64,000 nt of DNA. Origin: Clavaria fumosa. Taxonomy: Eukaryota; Basidiomycota; Agaricomycetes; Agaricales; Clavariaceae. The stretch covers positions 992,001-1,056,000 of the forward strand of contig OX637794.1 of NCBI GenBank assembly GCA_951802425.1, written 5' to 3'. A program made the translations under genes and the position numbers. The notes beneath the pieces were generated by a model. That model did not search any database. It was not told the DNA's origin and saw only the letters and a list, made by a program, of their open reading frames with translations. Positions 11,300 through 22,715 of the stretch are shown here, in pieces (positions within the stretch are counted from its first letter, which is position 1; the number at the start of each line of letters is the position of its first letter).

Positions 11300-12440
11300 G
11301 GCCGTGATCCTCGTCTGTTCGAGACCTTTGTTCTTCTCTTACCCGCCGCATCTGAGGATCCCCCAGCGCTCTGCGGATTGTCGTAAGACTGCTTTGGGAT
11401 CTCCGCTAGTACCTGCGAGCAAGAGCGGCGGGAAGAGGAAACCGCCTGGGGGACCATTCGCGCCTCCTTTGAGCCTCCTCCTGGCGCCTCCTACTCATCT
11501 CTCAGGGCGCCTCCTTGGGTCTCAAATCAACCTCCTCCCATGGGACCTCCTGTTAAGACACTGAATTTGGGCGAGGCTCCGACGCTGGCCCTTCCCGCTC
11601 CCTCACGCTCTGCCCCACTGTCCGCAATGCAACCCACTCTGTCCCACGCCGCACAGGCCCCGTGGTCGGGTTTGGCGCCGCCGCTCGCCCCAGCCTCTGG
11701 TGATGCGGAGGCATCACAAACACTCTCCACTTCATCTGTGTCCACGCGTGTCGGGGTCGCGCTGCCTCCTTCCACCTCCGGGTTGGATTCGAATGAGAAG
11801 CCTAGACTGTTCCTACCTTCAATTGCGCCCACTCTTAGCATGGACTAGGTGCTCAGTCACCGATCTTCGCAGGAATCATGACACTTGCTGTCAAGCAGCT
11901 TGTGCAGTTACACCTGCCTCACACGGGCCTTCCTCTGCCCTGGCTGTTCCATTCCCTGAGATGCTCTTTTTAACGCTGACGGCGACTTTCGGATCATTTC
12001 TTGTTATCGATCTCATTCATCTACCATCAGCGACCCTGACCACATCCGTAACTCCAGTAGCTAAAGGTTGAGAATTAGCTTGACTCGATAACAGCGCAAC
12101 TCCCGTAGCCCACACTCATGGATATGTCTGTCAGCAACGCATCGGCTCTCTTCGAGGAGTTAGGCTCGAGGCACGGGCTCCTCGGATCACTGTCACATTG
12201 ACAATGCGGCTCCACGCTACAATGTCGCCTCCGCGTCTGTGCGGCCCCTCGGCTTACGCATAACTGCGCGAGCGTTGGCGCACATCCACACGCCCCTTCT
12301 GCGACCCTATTACCGGCAATCAAGTGCATCGTGCCCACTTGTGGAACAACAACCCCGTCGCACAAGGAACGCATGAAATTTGCCGTGCTTTGGTCCAAAG
12401 CAAAGTGCTGAAGAAGACCATATCTTTGCCATGATCAATA
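11300..12440. repeat. Upstream flank of the NLR gene, duplicated at 15640-16420
   Basis: 11390-11870 resembles 15690-16150, and 12000-12200 resembles 16310-16420, in the same order relative to the NLR 5' exons. Overlapping ORFs on both strands are not kept between the copies, so no gene is called. 12140-12440 is also the repeat seen at 3060-3383. Confidence 0.55.
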
Positions 12441-12718
12441 GGTGCCCAGACATAGACCTGTCGTTGAGTAATCTCCGCAACCGGGGCGTCCAGTACTTCG
12501 GTAACTCGAGTTGTGTTCTGCGGAGGGAGCGAAGCCCATGGAGCGTGTGCAGCATCAGAATATCTAGAGGGCATTGGTGTAAGGTTTTCGCCAATAAAAT
12601 GACTGGGATCTCAAATTATGTACATAAGAAAGTTCGCTCTACCACTATAGAACAAAAACGTGTATTGAAAGGCTTGCGGTGGGAGATGTCACATTTGTGA
12701 CACTCCATGGCCTCGACG

Positions 12719-13756
12719 ATGAATCGAGTTGGGGTTTGGTTCCCCATGTATTCACAGGGACGTCTAACATGAGACGCGACGGATGACTATTTACGCCCCT
12801 GGGACCATGTCCCACGCTCCTGGACATGACCACCTATTAACGGTTCTTCCCATCATTCCTTTCTCGGTCTCGTTTGTAATATGTGCCTTTGTTAACCTGC
12901 ACATTGCCCATACCCGGACTAACCAGAGCCTCTCTGATGGAGGTAACCCCGTGAAGAGTTGGTAGCTAGCCCACCTCCACACCAGTATTGGTACAAACGC
13001 CCATGCGGTGTCCACGGACCCGTCCCAATCGGGGACTGGTCTACCAGCCTTTGTCAAGGTTCAGCAGTTACTGGCTCACCCTGTATTGGTCATAGGATCG
13101 TGGAAGATGGCCACGGCTCCCACCGGCCCAGTTACCTCAGTGGTACCCTTTTTCCCAAGTCACAGGTCCGTCCCAATTGGAAGCAGGGCTTACGTTGGGC
13201 GAACCAACGGCCTTAGGGCTTACGTTGGGCGAACCAACGGCCTAATTGGGGACTGGTTTACCAGCCTCAAGTTTTGGCTGCTTCCCCACGACAGTCCATG
13301 GGTCCTACACAAGCTCCCTATATAACGCGTTAGGGCCTGGGACCATTTCCTTTCCCAAGCGAGTAAGTGGCCGAGATTTCATTGTCCGACGTGGTGATGG
13401 TTGGTTGCCGTCTGCTACGATCGGTCCCCGTGCCCGAGGCCACAAGCTACCCCACCACTGGCACGCTGACCCGCCGGAATGGGCACCCCCACCCAGGGGT
13501 CCACGGCCTCAGCAGAAGCGCCAGGGTTGTCCCGGACCAGTTCCTCCCACATGACTATTGGTCTCAAAGAGTTGCCAATTAAGGCTCCCAGCTAGTCACT
13601 TTTACCTGCCAGCACATCATCACATGATGGTGATATCCGGGGAATTGATTTGACTGAGAATTTATAACGCCCCCTCAGCGGTTCGAACTCGTGACCCCAA
13701 CTACGAGTTCGACCTGTGGCTGCGTGGGACCTTTCTCCCACTGGGCCACGGGGCCC
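12719..13756 (-). mobile_element. SINE-like retroposon with tRNA-type promoter, 1038 bp
   Basis: It is flanked by a 14-bp direct repeat (CCATGGCCTCGACG, 12705-12718 and 13757-13770), typical of LINE-mediated insertion. Read on the minus strand, it begins at once with a tRNA-like head: box A TGGCCCAGTGG (about 13739-13749) and box B GTTCGAACC (about 13679-13687), both fitting the RNA polymerase III consensus. The head does not fold as a clean tRNA. The body has no convincing ORF. It is long for a SINE, so a composite element is possible. Confidence 0.5.
13187..13246. repeat. Short tandem duplication (~29 bp x2)
   Basis: The block GGGCTTACGTTGGGCG...AACGGCCT occurs twice in a row inside the SINE-like element. 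No function is visible. Confidence 0.8.
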
Positions 13757-13950
13757 CCATGGCCTCGACGCGAACTGCCTCGCTGACTCGCGTCCTGTAA
13801 GTTCCTCTTCTCCCTGTACGACCACCATCTCACCAGTCAAAGCCAACCGCAATGCCCGCCGTAGCATGGCTCAGTGCCAAGTTCTTGAACCGCCACCGTC
13901 GCAAGGCGGATAACCTCGAACAGCTCAAACACTCGTTCGAGAACCAAACA

Positions 13951-14383
13951 AATCTGAGTCTTCCCTGCACCCCCCATTCCATATAGCAGAAATCGTCTCT
14001 GGCACTCCACCGGCATGCTGAAGTGATGTCGGAGTCTGTCTAGATAGCCTTCGCGCCCAGTGAAGAGAGGACTGGATGGAGGCATCAAGCGGTAGGGGGT
14101 CCTTGGCTGTGATTGTTTGGGTAAATTGGTGGCAGGCTGATCTATGTTTCCGGTGAGGTGAGACGCGGACTTGGATGATTCTGTGTATATGATATCGTTC
14201 CTACTCACTGTAAATGGTGTGAGTGTTATTTGTTCTGTTATCGACAATATTGAGGTTATGGCTGCCAACATCGCCGGCACGACCAGTTGCACTGGATGTA
14301 TCTAGAGAAAAGAGTCAATATAATGCAGCACGAGACCACGCAAGCTACTCACTGATTGTTGCGAAACTGAAGTCTTGGCTCAT
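13951..14383 (-). pseudogene. Truncated NLR 5' end (second NB-ARC copy)
   Basis: Exons 14383-14353 (31 nt), 14301-14209 (93 nt) and from 14141 downward copy the first three exons of the NLR gene, with the same phases and GT-AG borders. The translated part reaches the Walker A motif GMGGAGKT and KTQICL. Homology stops at about 13951, and the frame then runs into unrelated sequence. The rest of the NB-ARC and all TPRs are missing. It may be transcribed, but it cannot make a complete sensor. Confidence 0.75.
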
Positions 14384-14499
14384 GATATGGCCAACGGTGA
14401 CGAGGAGGGTGTTATCGAGAAGGTGTTATCGATGCCAAGCAGTGCTGGTCTGCACCCTTTGCTGTATATTACATGCTCGTTTACAGCGGCCTCCCGCTC

Positions 14500-15240
14500 G
14501 TTTAACGCAGACGTTAATGGCTATGTCCTCGCCGCCCCGCCGCGTCTTTTTTTTTTGCGAGACGAAACAATGGATGTAATCTTGATTTGAGTCGCGGTGC
14601 GCTTCGCTCTTGCTGTCAGAAACATCCTGCTAGGACATTGATCGATCACTGTCAGCCTGTCACGCACGCACAATCACGACCCGATTTTCGCTCGCTTGAC
14701 GCGTTGTTTGGCCAAGTCGCTGTTGTTGTCGTCTTAGGCGTTGACGGTAGTGTCATGACCTGGTCGCTGGACGCCTCAGATTACCCGTACAACCACCCGC
14801 CCATGCGAGACGCAACCAACAAAAGCGCCCTCTCGTCATATACCTCGGCCTCGTAATGCTTGTCATCGCCCTCGGGCCTCGTCCCATTCTTCACCCATCA
14901 TCGATGCCCTCCCGCACCCTTCCTGTCGCCAGACACTGGAAAGCTGTCCACGCCGCCCTACCAGTCCATGTCATCGTTGCCCCACCGGCTCCCCGCGACA
15001 AAACCAGTCTCACGCGCTCCGAGCTGCGCAGACACCATGAGAAGCGAATATGTCGCTAGGAGTGCAAGAAGAGGTTCGAGCTGGTCTGTCGTTAAGGGCG
15101 TCAGGGAATGTTAAACGACAAAACACTACGCGAGCGTAGCACTGCGTCCTGTATTATTTTATTTTAATTCGCTGGAAGCGGTAAATCAATGCATAGTATC
15201 TCCATGCACGACATGAGCGACGAGCGACAACATTGAACGA
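14500..15240. other. No gene seen
   Basis: This stretch separates the truncated NLR from the small ORF at 15248. Several ORFs of 60-90 codons overlap on the plus strand with no motif or splice support. It has no counterpart between 11300 and 11390 in the other NLR flank, so it is an insertion in this copy or a deletion in the other. Confidence 0.4.
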
Positions 15241-15247
15241 TAAATGC

Positions 15248-15454
15248 CTATGCCTTCGCCGCTCGCTTTTCCTTCGACAACTTCTTGTCGACAAACTTGG
15301 TTGCCTTCTCGAATCTCGGTACCGTCAACCCTCCCCCCTCCAACGGAGGATCATCCCTAGGCGGAGGACGGACAGGTGGTTCGGAGTCCTGAGGGGGATG
15401 ACCCTGAGGGACGGAGTCACGGGGAGCCGCAGAGCTCCGAGTCGTGATGGCCAT
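15248..15454 (-). CDS. Small hypothetical protein, 68 aa
   Basis: I take the start at 15454 (MAITTRSSAAPRD...), not the longer in-frame start at 15643, because a TATA-like TATTTAAG lies about 80 bp upstream (15533-15540, minus strand). The protein is Pro-rich in the middle and ends in a Lys-rich helix (VDKKLSKEKRAAKA). No family is recognised and the call rests on the ORF and the TATA-like site only. Confidence 0.3.
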   Translation of the reverse strand: MAITTRSSAAPRDSVPQGHPPQDSEPPVRPPPRDDPPLEGGGLTVPRFEKATKFVDKKLSKEKRAAKA

Positions 15455-15639
15455 AACGCGAAATGATGCAAGGAGCGAGTGTGGAGGATGTGGGTGAGTG
15501 ATGAGTCTGGGGGAATGGGCGAGAGCGACTCTTAAATAGGTACGGAGGGAGGATATGATGTCATCTGGGTGTGCTGAGAGGCGTCGAGACGCGATGGATC
15601 GTGACATGGTTGCACGTGACTGATGAGTCCTTTCGTTGG

Positions 15640-16420
15640 CCAAGACAACGTCTTCTTGTCTTCATGGCCTTAAAGGAAGACGAAACCGCGCTTGGGGGAG
15701 CCATTCGCGCCTGGGGAATCGTCTCCCCGGGCATCGCCCCTGGACTTTCCCTTTGAGCTTCCCTCCTGGTACTTTCTCTGCATCTCTTGGGGCGCCCCCT
15801 CAGGTACTTTCCTCACATCTCTTAGGACTCAGGTCTCGAACCAACCTCCTCCCATGGAACCTCCCGGTGAGGCTCCGACGCTGGCCCTTCCAGCTCAGGC
15901 TCTGCCCCACTGTCAACAGTGCAACCCACTCCGTCTCCAGCCGCGCAGTCCCCGTGTTCGGATTTCGCTCGCCCCGGCCCCTGGTGATGCGGAGGCATCA
16001 CAAGCACTCTCCACCCCATCTGTGTCCACGCGTCGGGGTCGCGCTGCCTCCTTCCACCTGGATTCAAATGAGAGGCCTGCGCCATTCCTACCTTCAATTG
16101 CACCCACTCTTACCATGGACTATGTGCTCAGTTACCGACCTTCGTAGGAGCCATAACACATGCTGCCGAGCGGCTTGGACAGTTACAGGCGTGCCTGCCC
16201 CTTTCTCTGTGCACCTGAATCCGCCTGAGCCTTGGCTATTCCACTTTCCGAGATGCTCTATTCAACGTTGAAGGCGTCTTGTTTCTTGTTATCCCTTTCG
16301 TTTATCTACCGTCAACTGCGACTCTGACCACATCCACAAGTTGAACCCAGTTGCTCAAGGTTGGCGATTAGCTTGGCTCGATGAAAGCGCAACCCCTACA
16401 GCCCGCACTCATGGATAAGT
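15640..16420. repeat. Second copy of the NLR upstream flank
   Basis: This segment is homologous to 11390-12200 and lies in the same position relative to the truncated NLR copy. Together with 13951-14383 it shows that a segment of at least 1.5 kb including the NLR 5' end was duplicated in tandem. No conserved reading frame was found. Confidence 0.55.
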
Positions 16421-18276
16421 CTATTGGTGACACAGTGGCTCTCTTCCTGCGCCTGATCGCCGCCCACATCGACTGGTGTCCTATGCACCCCGTTCACGCC
16501 GCCTGCGCTCCATCCACGCCTATGCTGCCTGCGCTCCGTCTGCATTACCAATGCCGCTTGCGCCCATCCACGCCTGCACACCATCCACATCTATGCGCCC
16601 CGCTCATGCCGCCCGTGTCCCGTCCCCTACTCATGCCACCCACAACGACTGGTGCTCCATGCATCCCGCCCACACCGCCTGTGCCTAACCCACTCCACTA
16701 ACACTGCCTGTGGCATCTCCACCACGCCTCTGCAATAGCCCAAGCCCCCCACCGCGGTCGCAGACCGATGGCAGGGACTTGGGCCGTTGAGTGGGCGCGG
16801 CGGCAGCTATGGCAGCAAGGCGGGGGGTGGTATCCACACCACCTATGCCGCCCGTTGGCTACAAGTCTTCTACATCGCATGCAGTGCTCGCTTCCGGTCA
16901 CCCCACTAAGCTTTAATGTTCCTATGATCCGGTAGAGCACTTGATCCTGACCCCAGACGCCGATACTGTGACCAAGATCGAGACCCTTGATGAAGAAATC
17001 AGTTTGCACGTTCGTTCCTTCAGCTTATTGCTGTCACTGAAGGAGACGACTTCTACTTACCGCAACTATCGCTCGTGCCATGCACCAATGCCCGCTCCTG
17101 GCCCCATCGTTTGCATGGAACGCATTTCCCAATTCTGGCTTCTTTCTTCGTAAGTGTGTCTAAGCCTGTTCCTACTGTCTGCTCGTTGGCATGCACAGAT
17201 TACCAGTTCTGACATCCAACATCGTGCCAACATTCAAGTATTTGCCGCTGAGGGACAGCAATAGAAGCAAGAAACCAATTCACACACACATTCGAGTACG
17301 GGAATGCGGTGAGGAGCGCAGAGGGGGTGACGGTGCTGGACAACGTCTTGTCGCGCGGACGGTGTTCTTGGTGAAGGCGGGGCCGTCACGTGCACCTGGG
17401 CAGAACGACCTGGTCGAGGCGCCATTTGTGGCGAATCAGCGGTGAGACGAAGCTGCAGACGGGGTTTGTGGACACGCCAGGTAGGGACGCGTTGACGTGT
17501 GTGGTGGGACCGGCGGGGACGGAGGCGTGGCCGTTTGGTGGGGTCGATATCGTCGTTGGTGAAGACTGCGCCCGTTGATATTGATGTTGGCGCAGTCGCA
17601 GGGGGCAAGTGGGGGGAGCGATGGCACACCACGGTGACGACGACGGCGGAGAGGACAGGTTGAGGCGATCGTTGGGGTTGGGGTGTGTCTGTGTATTCTG
17701 CGTCGGCGTCGTCGTCTGTGGTGAGTGCGTCTGCGCCTATCACGGCTGCGTCTACGTTAGTGTCTACGTCGCCGGTGGTGGGGAGGCCGCCGTACGCGCC
17801 GTCACGGTTTACTCGAGGACGTGAACTCCTGCCTCTTGAGACATACCATTATTATCTTTTTAATAAAAATTATTGTAATAGTGGCTTCTCTTCGTCGTAG
17901 GGCATGGTTGTTGAAACACGATTTGCGGCGGCGGCAGCATGTGGTGGCGGGCGGGTGTGAGCGGAAAGTCGCGCGCACTGCGTGGGTACTACTGGTAGGG
18001 AACTGACAGTGATGCAGTTGAACTTGAAAGGTGGTTGAACTTATTATAATAATGGGATATCCCGCGCTTCGGTACCAGGTGCCAAAACGAAAATGTGCCA
18101 TTATGCAGAGGCGGAGACGTACTATGAGTACATTGCAAGTACAAGATCCAGGTGCTCAGAAATATGAAAGAAAACAAGCCCGACCATGTGTAGTATAGCG
18201 CTCGGGTTGGAGCGGCGTTGGAACGGGTACAAATTTTGCTCAAACGGGTCCGCTTTCCACCTGCGTTTGGATCTTC
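16421..18276. other. Gene-poor stretch
   Basis: 16450-16700 is Pro/His/Ala-type low-complexity DNA (repeated CCATCCACGCC-like strings). An ORF of 169 codons at 17743-17234 (minus) is low-complexity and lacks splice or motif support. Nothing else could be supported. Confidence 0.4.
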
Positions 18277-20214
18277 TTAGATCTCGCAAAGGAAAAGAAT
18301 CTGGAACGCTTGCGCTTCTACGCAACAACGTATCAGAAGGGTGCTGTTTACTGAAGCCAGATTCGGGTCACATACCTCGATGGTCAAAGACTCTGCGCCT
18401 GGCATTCCCATCACGCGTGCCCTCACTGTCGGGGGAATATCCAAATGTTTGGTGGTGAAATCGACTGCCGCAAACTCTGGAAGTGTCCACACGGCTTCCC
18501 GGCGCCGCGCATATAACGCCAATGCAATGCCAGCGAGATAAACTAGAAGAACATATCCGCTCCAGTGCTTCTGGATTGAGGCACCGAATCCGAGTATCAG
18601 AAGTAATAGCCCGTTAAGGATGGCCCATAGTACTCCGATTGAACGCTGAGTGACATTATCAGGCTCGACGGATACCAGCACACCATAAAATGACGCCTGA
18701 GATTCGAAGCTGATCCAATGGTCCTCCACGCGGGGACTGCTATAAGCATAGGGTTCTTTCCGAACGATTGTCTTCCGGGGGGTCTTGTATCGGCCTTCTT
18801 TCACTTTGGCCTCCCGTATCGCTGCGCTTAGGATATCCTCTGGAATAGGAATGAGGCCCCGCAAACGGGCGATACCTGATGACTGGGTGGCGATACGGAT
18901 TGCTCCCCCCTCGTGTTCCGTAGGCCACGACTTGAGGATTTTCGGCTTGAAGTCGCGAGCCGCATCAGCCGGTACGAACCTCCATGCTCTCAAACATGCT
19001 GTCCAGTTCACAAAATATCCCAAACAGCTGAGTGCAAAGAACTGACTGATCCAGCTCCAGTTCGTGTACCAAGCAGCCAGGAAGGTTCCGACGGTAAGAA
19101 TCACACAGAATAGGGCAGCAAGACGTTGTTGGAGTCTGCCTGTCGATGCCCCGAAATACGCAGTGGTGAGGAGGTTGCATGCGTCTTGTAGCGAGAGGTC
19201 CCGCGCGCTTGCAACTGCAAGAGCTTCGATCTGCCACCGATCCATCCACCATTTATCTGTTGAGCCCTCGCTGATCTCCTGCCTGTCTTCGGTTGGGACC
19301 GGGATGGAGGTTTTGACGCCGACCCATGCGGGTTTTGGCTTTTCCTCTTCGAGCTCGGAAGTGGGGGTATCTTGCCTGACCGTTTCTGTCACTCCCGAAT
19401 CGCCTGTGCTTTCTGCTCCCCAAAAGTCTCTTTCAGTAATGATATCCTTCGAATTCCGAAGCAGTTTTCCTTGCGGACCAGACCCCTGATTGATCCGGTG
19501 ATAACTGGTTTCCTCCCGACCCATATCAAGAATGTGAATCTCTGGCCATGACTCCTGTTGGAGCCAAAATTCCCTGGCTTGCACGGATTCGGGCGGCTTT
19601 ATGCCATGTACCAAATGCAGCTTCTCGAAGCAAGGCGATTTGCAAATCCTGCCTAGTACCCTCAGTGATCCGATCCCTAGAATTCCTTGGATCAATCTCC
19701 AAAATTCCGGTTGCGAAGTCCCTGGCTCCGCAAAGAGTATATCTGCCTCGAGTAATCCGAGAACGCCAGACATGGAAAGCCGTCTTGATTCCGCAATTAG
19801 GGTATCGAAGTCGATGCTCGCAGCAACTTCCTGTGCATTAAGAATTGCGAGAAAGGGATAAACTAGATCTTTCGTCAGATGGAATGCACCGCAGGCAGCC
19901 GGACAAAAAATACGCGTACGCCAAGCGGTGCTTCCGATCCCAGTGAAAGTTAGAAACCCCCTCCGCATTCCGGTATCCAAAGGTGAGCCCTTAGGCTGTC
20001 TATGTGATAGAGTCTCATCGAGAGACGATGGAAACGAAGGTGCCACAAGTGTAGTAGACGGAATGGGTTCTGGGTGGGCGAAATTGTAGCCTGAGTGCGG
20101 GCCAGGGTTACCGCGTAGCTCTTCTGATTCCATCGTTCGATCTCCGTCAATATGTCTGCCCTTCCGGGTGGTAAGAGAGACAGAGGATCCCATCTTCTCG
20201 CCGCTAAATAGCAT
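18277..20214 (-). CDS. Unrecognised four-TM membrane protein, 645 aa
   Basis: A single long ORF. Residues 1-360 are soluble and end in an acidic, Pro-rich stretch (280-310). Hydrophobic segments lie at about 364-383, 388-407, 525-547 and 551-569, leaving a 120-residue loop (410-520) rich in Lys/Arg. The second Met (residue 8, MGSSVSLTTRK) fits an N-myristoylation pattern (MGxxxS) and may be the real start. A canonical donor GTATGT falls after residue 613, with an acceptor 75 bp later that keeps the frame, so the last ~30 residues may be partly intronic. I do not recognise the family; topology suggests an integral membrane protein. Confidence 0.65.
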   Translation of the reverse strand: MLFSGEKMGSSVSLTTRKGRHIDGDRTMESEELRGNPGPHSGYNFAHPEPIPSTTLVAPSFPSSLDETLSHRQPKGSPLDTGMRRGFLTFTGIGSTAWRTRIFCPAACGAFHLTKDLVYPFLAILNAQEVAASIDFDTLIAESRRLSMSGVLGLLEADILFAEPGTSQPEFWRLIQGILGIGSLRVLGRICKSPCFEKLHLVHGIKPPESVQAREFWLQQESWPEIHILDMGREETSYHRINQGSGPQGKLLRNSKDIITERDFWGAESTGDSGVTETVRQDTPTSELEEEKPKPAWVGVKTSIPVPTEDRQEISEGSTDKWWMDRWQIEALAVASARDLSLQDACNLLTTAYFGASTGRLQQRLAALFCVILTVGTFLAAWYTNWSWISQFFALSCLGYFVNWTACLRAWRFVPADAARDFKPKILKSWPTEHEGGAIRIATQSSGIARLRGLIPIPEDILSAAIREAKVKEGRYKTPRKTIVRKEPYAYSSPRVEDHWISFESQASFYGVLVSVEPDNVTQRSIGVLWAILNGLLLLILGFGASIQKHWSGYVLLVYLAGIALALYARRREAVWTLPEFAAVDFTTKHLDIPPTVRARVMGMPGAESLTIEVCDPNLASVNSTLLIRCCVEAQAFQILFLCEI

Positions 20215-20529
20215 TGTCGCCGCTCTGGCCAGTTAGAAATTAGCCATGATCAAACCAAGGAATACTCGGCGCACCCTGAGACCGGATATCAGAGTTAAGA
20301 ACCTGCAGAGAGGGTGGGATAGTTCCAAAAACAAAAGTGCTGGCACGCCGGAAAATCCAGGAGCCGTGAGAGCTTGACAGTTAGGTTGCGGGGCCACTTG
20401 TGGACGGTGCGGTGCGCGTGTTGCCAGTCGCTGCGGTGTTGCAGGATTGACTCTTCTTGAGCTTGTGGGCGAGGCGACAGGATTCGTTCTGGGCAGCACA
20501 ATAGAGGGGGGAAAGAGCAATGATTATGG

Positions 20530-20970
20530 AGTAGGAGGATTAGGCATTATAAATGCAGAGCGGTGATAGTGCTGGCAAGAAGCGGGGGCAATTTATAGAT
20601 GACCATGTCAATTTGGAAGGAGCTGACTTGGACCTGGCCCGTTCTGCTGCGGACGTGTCGGCCTTGAAGTGTACCTGATCTTTGTCGGCATTGAATTTTG
20701 TGTGAAGTGGACCTTGATTAAGACCTGCCATCGAACGCGGTCGCCGCACATCATACTCTGGATGAGATTCAGAGGTTAGGACGATTTGTAGAATGCCTGA
20801 AGGAAATTAGAAATACAAATGACGGGCCATACGCGGTTTGAGATCAGGCGATTTGTACTGCATGCGTCCCTCATTTGACTGCGTGTGAGTGGGCCTTGAA
20901 AAGCCGGACAGATCCACGTTCAAATATGGACTTGAGGGCGCTTATTACTAAGGCGGACTTCGTCAGTGAT
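20530..20970. other. Intergenic, nothing recognised
   Basis: This lies between the membrane-protein gene and the DIRS palindrome. Only short ORFs are present, and I saw no promoter or repeat. Confidence 0.4.
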
Positions 20971-21361
20971 GACCGATCTCAGCCCGGAACGAGCTCGAGA
21001 TCGACATCTCAAACCAAGCCGGATTTGTAACTCCGAACATCCCGGCGCCTCTTTCCCTCTACCACCTCCATCTCCATATTGTAGAACCCTTCGTAGCTTC
21101 CTCCTCAGTTTTTTGTAGCATTGCCTTTCTTCTCCAGAAGGGTGTGACCTCCTAACTGGGTTGTGCCGGGGCGGGGGAGCCCCTGCAGACTCAATCGAGG
21201 GAGAGGAGGGAGGGTACAAAAAACTGAGGAGGAAGCTACGAAGGGTTCTACAATATGGAGATGGAGGTGGTAGAGGGAAAGAGGCGCCGGGATGTTCGGA
21301 GTTACAAATCCGGCTTGGTTTGAGATGTCGATCTCGAGCTCGTTCCGGGCTGAGATCGGTC
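20971..21361. repeat. Inverted pair of 147-bp DIRS terminal repeats
   Basis: 20971-21117 (plus) and 21215-21361 (minus) are copies of the same 147-bp repeat (GACCGATCTCAGCC...CAGTTTTTTGTA) in opposite orientation. The ~97 bp between them holds a copy of the sequence just after the recombinase ORF (CCGGCACAACCCAGTTAGG on the minus strand) and a short unique stretch. The minus-strand copy belongs to DIRS copy A; the plus-strand copy is the stub of another element. Confidence 0.8.
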
Positions 21362-21487
21362 ATCTCACACTTCACGCCTCATGGGGCAGAGGAAAGAGAA
21401 GGGGTTGTAAATTATCATTAATAAATAGAGGGTGACTGAGTCTGAGTTCTGGGGGAGTAAGGCGGTCAACCAGAAGGGTGTGACCTC

Positions 21488-22478
21488 CTAACTGGGTTGT
21501 GCCGGGGCAGGGGAGCCCCCCACAGCGAGCAGAGCCGTGACCCCGGAACGGCGCCCAAACCGAGACTCTTCGTTGATTAGTTCAACATGTAAGGCCGCAA
21601 TCTCAGGCACATTCCTCCAGTAACGCAGGAAGCTGTCCGAGTCCCAGCGCCCCATGACACGTACCACGTCAGGGTGCACGCCACGCAGCAGAAGTTCCGT
21701 AGTCCCACCTATGCGAAAGCAGTGACCAGAAAAATGCCCGAGACCCAGGTGTTCGAAGATTACATTACAGCGTCTGAGGAAGGCGGACCCAGAGAGTACT
21801 GCAAACTCTCCAGCCATTGACACTGAGGTGGTTTTCGAGGGCGGCAATGGGGTCCGATAGCCCATGTTGGCGGCAAATCGCGATATCCTCGCCTCTGGAC
21901 CTGAGCATCTTCGTCCAAGGGAGGTGGAGAGTCCTTGAACCAAGGGACGACGAAGGTCCGGACAGGTTCCGGACTGAAGGGACAAGTGGGGCGGGAAGGG
22001 TTGAGCAGTTAGGTAGCAGTTCGCCCAGTCGGGCTTGGCCCCAGAATGCACAAGAGGCCATCGCTAGGATTGCTGCGTCCATCCCATCGGAGTAGTTGAG
22101 GTGGTTGCGGAGCGCAATTATATGTGCTTGACGGATTGCCGGACGAGGGGCCCTCCATGAAATGGTAGGCGCAAGGTTGTTCACTCCCCTGAGGACATAT
22201 ACGAGCATTTCTCCCCCACAGTATGACAGTCCATGTAAAATATGCCAGGCCCGAATGCCTGCGAGGTCATTGCGAACAGCGGAAGCTGACCGCACGCCCA
22301 AGGATGATGCAGCGAAGGCGCACAGGGTAAATTCTGGCACGGGGAGTGACAGGGCAATCCCTGAGGAGGAGCACCAAGAGGTGAAGCGAGCGATACCCCG
22401 GTTGTACAAGGCACGAGTGGAGGGTGCCCAGGCAGCCGTTATGGCTGTGGAGATGAGGTCGGAGTGTGCATGAGACAT
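21488..22478 (-). pseudogene. Tyrosine recombinase of DIRS copy A (split frame)
   Basis: The N-terminal part (22478-21765) carries the first catalytic Arg in QARLGELLP. The C-terminal part (to 21488) lies in another frame and has the HCFR box, GRWDSDSF and the tyrosine in LRYWR. The frame changes near 21825, at the same place as in copy B. Such enzymes integrate the circular cDNA by site-specific recombination. Either the shift is an inherited lesion or a frameshift is used in translation. Confidence 0.7.
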
Positions 22479-22559
22479 GGAAAAACTTAAGACAGAAACG
22501 CAGAAAGTTTTGCGGTTGTCAGCCTCAGCTGCCTGCTCGAGGCTCCTGAATTATAATTA

Positions 22560-22700
22560 AGAGAAGGAAGCAGACGAGTGAGGGTACACTGAAGGAAGAT
22601 ATACATCCAATGGGAGTCCAGGCCTTAGCTCAACATGGAGACTAACTACGAGACCAGGCCTTAGCTCAACATGGAGACTAACTACGAAGACAGGGTGAAA
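22560..22700. repeat. Tandem ~40-bp duplication between RT and recombinase ORFs
   Basis: The block GGCCTTAGCTCAACATGGAG...ACTACGA is repeated twice in tandem at 22620-22690. The same pair is seen in copy B (31098-31168). Its place between two ORFs suggests a structural or regulatory role, but nothing proves it. Confidence 0.7.
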
Positions 22701-22715
22701 ACACGACAGGCATCA

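Noticed and set aside
17234..17743. 169-codon minus-strand ORF
   Set aside because: Compositional bias (Pro/Thr/Arg), no motif, no intron signals, overlaps other equally long ORFs.
21161..21421. ORFs repeated at the DIRS ends (86-151 codons)
   Set aside because: They arise from the 147-bp repeats and their junctions; not conserved as independent proteins.
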